A DNA stretch of 18,576 nt, taken from NCBI GenBank assembly GCA_034696485.1, contig JAQIWT010000530.1, positions 1 through 18,576 of the forward strand. Reading direction: 5' to 3'. This DNA is from Isohypsibius dastychi. Lineage: Eukaryota > Tardigrada > Eutardigrada > Parachela > Isohypsibiidae. The notes beneath the pieces were generated by a model. The model was not told the origin of the DNA, made no database searches, and saw only the letters and a program-made list of their open reading frames with translations. A program made the translations under genes and the position numbers. Positions 1 to 8,486 of this stretch are shown here, one piece after another. Positions within the stretch are counted from its first letter, which is position 1; each line of letters starts with the position of its first letter.

Positions 1-3000
1 CCTTATCTCTATACAACTGAGACCCACTCAAATATCTCTTCCCATTCAACGCTTCCTCTTCTTTGGCCAACTTCCCATTCAGTTTTCCCAACTGACTATC
101 ATATCTTTCCAATTCTTTCCGGAAATCGACTGCGTTTTCCAACTGTACAAATATCCTTCCCCCATTCTCCATCATCTCCACCGCACACCCTTCCGGTTTC
201 TTCGACACATCTAGGAACTCACAACTGCTCGATCTCGAGATGATCCTCAAATATTCGGACAATTTCTCCAAATCAGGCCTGATGTTTGCATCCGGCAGTT
301 CAACGTACAGTGGAACCTGCTCTTTACCCAATCCATACTGAGCGCGAATATTTTTGACTTGCTTTCCAATCGTTAGAATAGTTTTCATGTTGGATTCAAG
401 ATTCCAAAGGTCACCAGAAATTGAAAGTCGGATGTCGTTTGGTTTGGGGAATTTCGCTGTACAGACGCTTTCGGATCGATGGTTGATCGGTAAGGGCAGA
501 CGCTGATACAATTCTTCTGCGAGATTCGGCATGAAAATACAGATAAGACGGAGATAGATGTCGAAAATGTTGAGCATCGTTGAGCTGATTCCCTGAGTCG
601 AATGCGAGTTTGATCTGAAAACATGCCACAAATAATGACAAAACTCAAATCCAAAACGCAGCTGGGTCTATGATAAAGATGCTCACCCCGTCGACATTTT
701 CAGAGCCGGTTTGACGCATTCCAAATACACATCACAGAGATCCTCATACCAAAACGTGTAAAGACTCTCTGCTGCCACATCCAACTCCATCTTCTCCAAA
801 CCAACATGACAATTCTCAACCAGTCTCCGCAAGCTCCCCAGAATCCACTCATCAATCGAGCTTCGTTCGCCATTCTGTCCGACCAGGTGAACTCCGCTTT
901 GCTGGTGAGTTTTCCATGTCTCTTCGCAGAAGTGAAACGCTTGCCAGATCTTGTTGCAGAACTTGTTCGCGGTCTCAATGTGACCGAGCTCGAAATTCAC
1001 GAAATGCTGCTGCGTCTTGTACCGACATAACGCGAATCTTAGCGCATCCGCACCGATCTCCACCTGCAAGAAAATTCTGTAGAGATATCGACATAGATTT
1101 ATGTGAAACTGCGATTAAGGTTTCAAAATGTTCAGGAAAATCTGATCGCATATTCTGATTTCATTTCACTGACTCAATTTCACTCCAGAGTTATTCTGAT
1201 GTGATGAAGGTCTGCGGAACATGGATCGTCGAAAACATGTGCATATTTAAAACATGTCATCCCTGAGGATGTTATCTGATTGTTCAAACCTGATGACGTG
1301 AACAAAGTGACGTTTCCTGGAACTGGATGATTTCAAGAAGTTTTAATTCTACGATGCTTCACATTATAGAGTATGCATACTGTATAGTAATATGGCCGCA
1401 AACGCGCAAAGCATATGGAATGAGTGCTGGTCAGAAGTTGATATACCATGGTTAAAATTCTCATTTAGAGTAGAAACTGCCTCACTGATGGCAAAAAGCA
1501 ATTTTTTTTACAAAAGATGAGAAATCAGGGGTTTCTTGTACAAAATCGGTAAATGTCTTTAAGTACGGGTCGCGCGAATATGATACATCGGTTAGTGTTC
1601 GAGAATGATTGCAAAATACCGCTCTTCTACCAATTTGCACCATTCTGTTGCATATCAAAGTTCGTATGTTCTAATAATTCGTTCACGGAATGTTCGTATA
1701 CACAGACCTGCGTTCATACATAATTAAGTTACAAGCAAATGTAAATCAGAAAACTGAAACAAAGTTGTTCCCATTTCAAAAAATGAATTTCTTATTCCTG
1801 AAAAAGTATTCATTGATTTTATCAAACATAAACGTACCTTCCCATTTTCCGGTCCAGCGGAAAGGTCACAAATAATCTCCATCGGGTCAATCACATTCCC
1901 AACACTCTTGCTCATCTTCTTCCCCTTTTCATCACAAATCAGTCCATGCAACAGTACTTTCCGAAACGGAGGTTCCCCCGTCAGCGCCAAACCCATAAAA
2001 ACCATCCTGGCCACCCAGAAGAACAATATATCATGTCCAGTCTCCATCAAACTCAACGGATAATATTCCTTCAAATCTCGAGTCATTTCCGGCCATCCGA
2101 ATGATAGAAATGGAAGGGAAGAAGAAGTGAACCAAGTATCCAGGACGTCATCGTCTTGAACGGGATTCAGTTGGTCTGGAGGTATATTGAAGGTCTGAGA
2201 TAATTTCAAAGCAGCTTCGACGGGGTTGTGGGCAGCAGTCCAGGTTTCCTGACCGTTGATGGTCACTTTGAACGCGGGGATCTTCTGACCCCACCAAAGC
2301 TGGCGAGATAAACACCAGTCCTTGTTTTCGGAGAGGAACAGCTCCCAGATTTTGTCGAATCGATCTGGAATGAGCTCTAGTTGGCCACTGAAAAAAACAA
2401 AAACGCGATGTTGAACATTTCAGGAAATAGTAGCTTATGATCTCAATTCTACAATAAATTCCTTCATTCTTGACGGTGCTTACATAATTCCTGAAAAACC
2501 CTATAATTTTTTTTCTAGCTCCTTAAATCGTTCGCTCAATTCCTGAAAAAATATCTGGATTCCCAAATTACTAAATTCCCTGATTCATAAATTCTTGAAT
2601 TCCCAAATCGATGAATCTCTCAAAACCACAACATTTTCGAAAACTCTTAAATTCCTGAAACAATTTCAAGATTTTTGAATTCAGAAATGCTTCGTTCCAA
2701 AAATTTTCTTCCATAGCTCCCACTCCTGATATTCACTTCAAAAAGAGAAATACTCACTTTGCAACCAGTTTCCGCGCAATCTCCGAATATTCCCTGCAAT
2801 CCAAATACCACTGATCCTTCAATCTCGGCTCAATGATATCCCCGCTTCTCGAACAAAACGGCACACTCATCTCATGCGCTTTCCTCCCTCTCCACAACCC
2901 TTTCTCTTTCAACATCATCTGAATTCGTTCCCGAGCCGCAAACCGCGAAATTCCATCCAGTACCGGAAGTTGCGAAATCATCTTGTTCGAATCATCGATG

Positions 3001-5024
3001 ACATCCCACGATTCCAAACTGTGCTTCAATCCAAGCTCATAGTCTCGCGGATCATGAGCTGGGGTGATCTTCACAGCACCGGTTCCGAGATCGGGATTCA
3101 CGGAGACATCCGGGACAACCGGAAGTAGACGGTCAAAAAACGGATGTCGAACAGATTTCCCGATGAATTTTTGATATCGGAGGTCGTTTGGATGGACGGC
3201 AATCGCAGAGTCACCTATTAAAATATATAATAATGTCAAAAATAATTATATTTATTAGAAAATTACTTTATTCATTTATCTGTGTGAAAATAAATCACAT
3301 AGAAATATGACCAAAGTCAGTTTCACCGGAAACCGTCGTCTCAATATTTTAGCTCACCCAACATAGTTTCAAGTCGAGTTGTCGCGACGACGATTTCTTC
3401 TTCTTGGCTTCCGCCGGAAACAGGGTATGCGAAGTAATCGAGATATCCGACTTGGATGGTTTCTTTTTCACCGGGGATTTCGATGAAGGTTGGTGAGGTG
3501 AATTGGCGATGTTCGACCTCGATATCTGAGATGGCGGATTTGAGATGTCCACACCAGTTGACCATCCGTTTCTGGCGGTAGATTTTACCCTGGTCGAATA
3601 AGCGGATGAAAGCTTCGCGGACACCGTGTTGGATTTTGTCGTCGAGGGTAAAGGTCAGGTGGGACCAATCGACTGATGCACCAAGACGACGGATCTGTGA
3701 AAAAATGTACTGTATAAATAATGATATTAAATCAATAACAATAATAAATTCAAAAATAAAAATAATAAATTTAGAGGGTGATAAATTTGCTAAAATTTCA
3801 TACTATGTATATTCATCATAATTTCTTGTAACAAAAAAGTCGTAATAAAACATGTCATTCTTAACTTTATCCACGAAAGAAATTCGTTAGTTGAAACATG
3901 GTTTTACGAGTCAAGACACCGATTGCAGCGAAGAAAGGACAATTTACTTTACTATGAACATAATAATTCTCAAAACAATTAAGCATTTCGGAAAAACTGA
4001 TGTAATAATAAACCAAAATAACCAAACCGGTAAAAGAAATATTCTGAATTCCTACGAAAGGGAATCCATGATCTAAGCAAATCACGGGTTTTTTAGATGT
4101 TTTCCGGACGCTTGACAAGATGCAGATGATTTAGGAATTCTAGTAGAAAATCGGCTATAGTTAGACATCGTCTTCGATAGTTCGAATTAGTACCGCAAGC
4201 AACTCACTACGAAAATCTACGGAAGATAAACTCCTTCCACTGCACTTCATTTGTTTCAACAAAACTTTCTTTTACAACTTGTTTTTATTCCGAACGGAAA
4301 AAATTATATCATTTTCGGCGAGAAAAAGAAATGACACTCCGAAACCCTGGCATGAAGAAACGCAACTGAGCTGAACAATTTGAAAATTAAACCATAACCA
4401 TTTTCACCTACTGTAAAAAAAATTTGCTTCTTGAGCAAAAAAATGATACGCGAAACTCAAGAGTTTTTGATATTTTGAATCAAACCTGATATTTAATCCT
4501 CTCCGATTTCTCGTCCTTCCACGCGTCAGCCCTCCTCAAAAACTCCTCCTTCCCCAAATCATGCCTCGTTTTCTTCTCCTTCTTCCAAATGTCTTTCTCA
4601 ACTTGAACTTGAGTCGCGATTCCCGCATGATCCAATCCAGGAACCCACAAAACTCGTCGTCCCAACATGCGATTCCATCTAACCAACGCATCTTCGATAG
4701 CTATTGTCAATACATGGCCCAAATGCAGCGAGCCGGTGACATTCGGAGGCGGAAGGATAAGCGAGAAAGTCGGTTCCTTCGTCGCTGAAGACGGTTTGAA
4801 GTATCCTTGAGAAATCCACCATTCCGACCAACGGGATTCGACGAAACGCGCGTTGTAAGTCCGAGGAAGGGGCGATAATGCTGGTTTATCTGATGGAGAA
4901 TTTTTTTGAAACGACAGAAGTATGTTCGAATGATGATTTATTTACCGGCGAAGAATCTCTTGACGATTGCATTTCCGGTTCTTAAATAAAGTCGTGGGAG
5001 TGAAACAATGCTCCGTTCCAACAT
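1..5024 (-). CDS. Mitochondrial-type valyl-tRNA synthetase, 3' end outside window
   Basis: Charges tRNA-Val with valine and edits mischarged threonine; the N-terminus suggests the mitochondrial enzyme (VARS2 type). Exons on the minus strand, in order: 5024-4946, 4889-4486, 3694-3358, 3214-2758, 2387-1838, 1063-687, 614-1 (continues off the edge). All junctions keep phase, giving at least 939 residues. Residues 1-26 ([20 protein letters not shown] then VKRFF) are rich in Arg and lack acids after residue 3, like a mitochondrial presequence. The class I HIGH motif is HLGH at 82-85 after [13 protein letters not shown] is at 583-587 ([14 protein letters not shown]). The editing domain lies in exons 3-4, with [11 protein letters not shown] and [17 protein letters not shown] (HD at 327-328). 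Exons 6-7 encode the anticodon-binding domain ([13 protein letters not shown]) and a charged coiled-coil arm that is still open at base 1; roughly 40-60 residues should be missing. A cytosolic paralogue would be expected elsewhere. Family assignment is very secure; mitochondrial location is inferred from the presequence. Confidence 0.95.
1064..1837 (-). other. Long intron 5 of the valyl-tRNA synthetase gene
   Basis: A 774-bp intron between the KMSKS exon and the [10 protein letters not shown] exon. The donor on the minus strand is AAG|GTACG and the acceptor TTTCTTGCAG|GTGGAG. Protein conservation runs straight across the junction, so no exon is missed. I see no RNA gene, no convincing ORF and no strong repeat inside. 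Confidence 0.8.
2450..2700. repeat. Degenerate AATTCCTGAAA repeats inside an intron
   Basis: The 370-bp intron at 2388-2757 is built of loosely repeated segments around the word AATTCCTGAAA. Exact copies start at 2486, 2538 and 2650, with near copies such as AATTCCCTGATT near 2574 and AATTCTTGAATTCCC near 2589. Spacing is irregular (about 50-110 bp between exact copies), so this looks like a decayed local duplication array rather than a clean minisatellite. No function is evident. Confidence 0.55.
3695..4485 (-). other. Long intron 2 of the valyl-tRNA synthetase gene
   Basis: A 791-bp AT-rich intron between exon 2 (ending ERIKYQ) and exon 3 (starting [10 protein letters not shown]). The protein is continuous across it by family comparison. 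A minus-strand open stretch of about 83 codons at 3867-4118 has no recognisable family and no splice context. Nothing else can be supported here. Confidence 0.75.
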
Positions 5025-5418
5025 GGGAAGTGCAAAATCAAAGGCCAGATCATATAATTTTATCAGCTGCTTCGTTGTATCATGGTCGGGAGTGTGGAGA
5101 ACGACAGATTCTACGAAGCAGAGAAAAGATTCAAGATCCGAACATTTGTTTATTTTGGTTTTTACAGAAATTCAGTGGCGCCTGGAACAGAGCGTCTCCC
5201 CAAACCTACCTTTCCTTCGTACACCACTGAACCCACGCTTCCAAGCGAAGCGTGGAACTCAAACTCGAGCTCAAACTCCAAGCGAAGCGTTGTTTTGTCA
5301 GCTTGTCGGACAAAGGCAACTTCGCAATTCCAGTCCAGGCACACTTTCATATTTCGCGAGTGCTTTTCCGAAATTTCACGTTTTTCCCACATCATCGTTT
5401 CTATTTTCCCGATCCGCA
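5025..5418. promoter_or_regulatory. Shared divergent upstream region, ValRS / SUMO-like gene
   Basis: This 394-bp interval separates the two start codons of a head-to-head pair. No clear TATA box is seen. A strong splice-acceptor-like string, TTTTGGTTTTTACAG, ends at 5167; on the plus strand it could be a trans-splice (spliced leader) or 5' UTR acceptor, leaving a 251-nt leader before the ATG at 5419. The 13-mer CCAAGCGAAGCGT occurs twice, at 5241-5253 and 5278-5290, and the first copy sits in a small inverted repeat (ACGCTT...AAGCGT). The plus-strand reading frame of the SUMO-like gene is open upstream to 5008, but has no ATG between 5026 and 5419. Confidence 0.5.
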
Positions 5419-5999
5419 ATGTCGACTGTTCCCCTGGTGAAAACAGAATTCGACAAGCTTATCGAGCAGAAATTTGACGAGCCAAAGGACGTCAAGCCCA
5501 CGTTTGTGCGGAGCACGGTCAAGACGAGTGGACCTGTTGTCAAAACTAAAAAGGTCATTGTTCCGGATCCCGTGGAAGAAGTGGATGAAAATGCAAAGAT
5601 TATCAGCATCGTGTAAGTCTCCACAAAATCAAATCTGTATGCCTGGTTTCTCTTCTGGTGCGGGCTTATGACTTCCGAAAAGAAGCAGTTTCCGTTTTCA
5701 TGTTTTTCTCTTCTTTTTCTAGGATTGAGAATTCAGAATACTCCGATGTGAAGGTCAAGGTCAAAGAGACGACTTTTCTCCACAAACTGCTGTTGGTCTA
5801 TGAAGATCGCATTGACGCTGATCCGCGTGGGTCGATGAAGTTCGTCTACGACGGTGTGATGATTTGAAATAAATTGTTGTTTATTTATTTCTCAATATGT
5901 TCTGTAGGTCGACCTGTTGGAAGATTTGATTCTGCACGCTCTCTGAAAATGGAGAATGGCGACAAATTGGAGGCTTTTAAGAACCAGTTTGGTGGATGA
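5419..5999 (+). CDS. SUMO-like protein with long N-terminal tail and terminal Gly-Gly
   Basis: Exons 5419-5612, 5723-5853 and 5908-5999 give 138 residues. Residues 1-60 form a charged, probably disordered tail; residues about 61-138 fit the ubiquitin/SUMO beta-grasp fold. Matches to the SUMO pattern recalled from family knowledge: VKVKVKETTFLHKLLLVYED (74-93), MKFVYDGRPV (103-112), then SLKMENGDKLEAF (120-132) and a C-terminal QFGG. The spacing from the central Gly (109) to Met123 equals that in SUMO. No residues follow Gly138, so no protease trimming would be needed for conjugation. The tail carries VKTE at 7-10, a psi-K-x-E sumoylation consensus, and VIVPD (47-51 region) followed by acids, resembling a SUMO-interacting motif. 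Intron 1 is 110 bp (GTAAGT...TTTCTAG). Intron 2 is only 54 bp with a weaker donor, GTGTGA, and contains an in-frame stop at 5865-5867. It could instead be a RAD60/NIP45-type SUMO-like domain, but those do not normally end in Gly-Gly. It is clearly diverged from canonical SUMO. Confidence 0.8.
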
Positions 6000-6493
6000 A
6001 GAATGGTGAGGCTTTCCACGAAGTGAAATCTGAGCCGGAAGTTGGTTATCAGTGTTCAAAAATATTTCCTTCAAAAATTCCCCATTTGACTATTTGTACA
6101 CATGTTTAAATATTATAATCGGTAGTTGATTATCCCTCGATTATTAACGTATTCTTTTGTACCATAGATTGATCCGAGTTTTCTGGTTTTGCAGGCTAAG
6201 AAACTGGGTAGTGGGAGCTCGTCTGAATATTTCAAAGACAGGACGTTATGTTTATTTTTCAGTCCTTTTTTGTAAGGGCTATAGCCTGCTCATCCAGCAC
6301 CTTGGTTCCAGTGTTTTATCGCATGATGGGAGGAACCTTTGTTGCATATTTCACAGTTTTAAATCGTTTACAGCTTTGTACTTCATTTTCCGTGTAAGAA
6401 ATTTATTCGTTACGTTTATCAGTACTGCAGCCGATAAATTTCTTTGAGCCAATTTAAACAACCAAGCTGCGTTTCATCTGCCGAACAATAAAA
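6000..6493 (+). other. 3' UTR region of the SUMO-like gene, possibly with an intron
   Basis: No protein-coding gene is evident between the SUMO-like stop and 6493. A good donor (ATG|GTGAGG at 6006) lies seven bases after the stop codon, and an acceptor (GGTTTTGCAG) ends at 6194, so a 189-bp 3' UTR intron is possible. An AATAAA poly(A) signal is present at 6487-6492. A second acceptor-like TTTTTCAG occurs near 6260. Short open stretches here do not resemble any family I know. One copy of CCGGAAGT is at 6035-6042. Confidence 0.4.
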
Positions 6494-6619
6494 ATGTATC
6501 ACGGTAAAAACGACGATGATGGTTTCGTGGCGCATGGGACTTCGAACAGCTCACCGGCCCCTTCATTTGGCCTCAAGGGGTCCATGGCAAAATGCTTGGT
6601 CACAGTCATTCATCACCAA
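6494..6619 (+). other. Possible 5' coding exon of the beta6 proteasome gene
   Basis: An ATG at 6494 opens 42 codons (MYHGKNDDDG...VTVIHHQ) ending at a consensus donor CAA|GTAAGA. A TTGTAG acceptor ends at 6713, and joining 6619 to 6714 keeps frame into AATAACTCAAAG and the Met at 6726, adding 46 residues before MGHFDPYDDNGG. Beta6 subunits in other animals do carry an N-terminal extension before the NGGT turn, and the total of 265 residues would be slightly long but plausible. Against it: the acceptor has a weak pyrimidine tract, an AATAAA lies immediately before the ATG, and the sequence itself matches nothing I recognise. Confidence 0.4.
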
Positions 6620-6725
6620 GTAAGATGTCAGCATTTCGGGATTTGTTTCCAAGTAGAATCCAACAAAGCTGATCTGTGAGCTCTTCGCGTCGGATCTATC
6701 TTAATAGTTGTAGAATAACTCAAAG

Positions 6726-8235
6726 ATGGGACATTTCGATCCATATGATGACAATGGCGGGTGAGTGCTGTTTAGAATATCTAGGAATGCCCACTCATTT
6801 CCTTTTTATGAAATTATGATTAATCCAAAATGTTTTGGAGTTTTGTGCATGTTAGCTGCTGTCAAACGGTGGATTTTCAACAGTGTTTCTTTTTAGGACT
6901 GTTGCAGCGATTGCAGGGAGTGATTTCGTGCTGATTGCGACTGATTCGAGATTGTCAACTGGCTCTACGATTCTCTCACGTTCAACTCCCAAGATCTATC
7001 CTCTGTGAGTCGTGTTTTAATTTACGACGATCTTTCTGAAGGTTCTGTTGAGTCGGTATTTGATTCTTCAATGGTGCGTGGGATAGATAACGGAGGGAAA
7101 TCCGTGGGTGACACCAAGTTCTCACTTGCAATTTCATGTTTTGGTTTTTCAGGTCGAAAAACACCGTGATCGCTTGTGGAGGCTTCCATGCTGATACGTT
7201 GACGTTAGTGAAGAATCTGGAAGTGAAAATGAAGGTAAGGGAATGAATGGTTCACGAATTCAGGGTGACTCGAATGAACTGCCTCATTGACGATCAACCG
7301 GAAGTGTGAAAACTGATTTTTTTCTGATTCTGTACCTCCAGAATCTGTTTTCTTTTGATTTTTTTGAGTTGGAGTTTCAGCTTTTCTTTCGTTATAGCTG
7401 TTTGTTCATGAGCATGGAGAAGAAATGACGACGAAAGCGGTTATGGCGCTGATGCTTCCGACGCTTTATGGACGTCGATTTTTCCCGTTTTATGTCCGAC
7501 CAATTGTAGCTGGTTTGGACCGCGATGGTGAGTACATACTGTTTTCAAGAGTTTTGTACAAGTCGGAATCATTTAATTTTTATCACAAGTACCGGAAGGT
7601 ATAGTTAACATTTAGTTACTGAGAAATCGGGTGTTTTGCGGAGGCGCGAGTCCTGCTTTAAACCTGAAAATTTGTGCCATTCTCAGATTTTACTTGAGTA
7701 TCGATCTTAATCTATACGTTGACGAAACTGAGCAAAAATTTCAAATGCGTGGGAAATTTTAGAGCTTTTCATTCTTTTTGGGAAAAAAAACGATTTTCAA
7801 GTTGAAAACCGCAGTATGAATTATTTTCAGGTCGTGGACTTGTGGCATCGTACGATCCAGTTGGAACACCGGAATTCTTCAGCTTCGTCATTCAAGGCAG
7901 CGGGGAAAATCTCGTCGGACCTTTCCTTCACAATCAGGTACATTTGAAAATGAAAAAAATCAAGATTGGCTCTTGTGGACCGGAAGTTTGAAATTCACGC
8001 CTAATTCACGTTTTTTCACGAAATTCACGTTTTTTAGATTGGAATGAAACGGACGTTGTCGGATGTTCCCGTTCAAGCGCCACCGGAACTAACTTTGGAA
8101 AAGTCGATCAAGTTGGTTAAGGATGCTTATTTGGCCGCTGCTGAACGCGATGTCTACACCGGAGATGTTGTCACTTTGTTAGCCATTACCGCGAAAGGAA
8201 GCGAAACTTATAGCTTCCAGCTTCGTGACGATTGA
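6726..8235 (+). CDS. pbs-6: 20S proteasome subunit beta type-1 (beta6)
   Basis: Structural, catalytically inactive beta6 subunit of the 20S core proteasome, PSMB1 family. Exons 6726-6760, 6897-7004, 7153-7234, 7398-7527, 7831-7937 and 8038-8235 give 219 residues from Met6726. Supporting motifs: FDPYDDNGGTVAAIAGSDF (residues 4-22), ATDSRLSTG, STPKIYPL, RRFFPFYV (101-108), ASYDPVG and AAERDVYTGD (188-197), ending SFQLRDD. The last block and RRFFP separate beta6 from other beta subunits. Animal homologues are about 240-260 residues, and the shortfall is all at the N-terminus: the usual propeptide-like extension before the NGGT turn is nearly absent. Either Met6726 is an internal Met and an upstream exon (see 6494-6619) supplies the rest, or this lineage has a short form. 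The upstream frame is closed by TAG at 6711-6713. The SUMO-like gene lies about 730 bp upstream on the same strand, too far for a typical nematode operon. Confidence 0.95.
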
Positions 8236-8486
8236 AACTATTAACACGAAGTGGATGTTTTTTTCATATCGATTACTTATTTTCCTGTCGATTTTCCGAA
8301 CTGCTGAACATAAATCTTCCCATGCAAGAAAAACATCTGAAACTTTTGAAAATGCAGTTCCAGGAATTTTGAAGCGATATAAAAGAACAATCGGGAAATT
8401 CGTTCGAAAAAAGGAATCTCATGAGAAATCACAGATAAAAATATTAAAAATCATAAAAGCAAAAAACGTCAACAATAATTGGACAG
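8236..8486. other. Convergent 3' UTR interval
   Basis: These 251 bp separate the stop codons of the tail-to-tail pair pbs-6 (plus) and the xylosyltransferase (minus). The sequence is A-rich on the plus strand. Non-canonical poly(A) signal candidates on the plus strand are CATAAA near 8310 and GATAAA near 8435. An open stretch of about 80 codons in another plus-strand frame crosses the interval but looks like untranslated low-complexity sequence. Confidence 0.5.

Noticed and set aside
3867-4118. 83-codon minus-strand open stretch in ValRS intron 2
   Set aside because: The synthetase sequence is continuous without it, and it shows no recognisable domain.
5008-5418. N-terminal extension of the SUMO-like protein from an in-frame upstream ATG at 5008
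   Set aside because: It would overlap ValRS exon 1 on the other strand and cross a probable splice acceptor at 5167; composition is not protein-like. The ATG at 5419 is preferred.
6157-6447. 96-codon plus-strand open stretch considered as a separate small gene
   Set aside because: No ATG start, no family resemblance, and in-frame hydrophobic low-complexity content; more likely 3' UTR.
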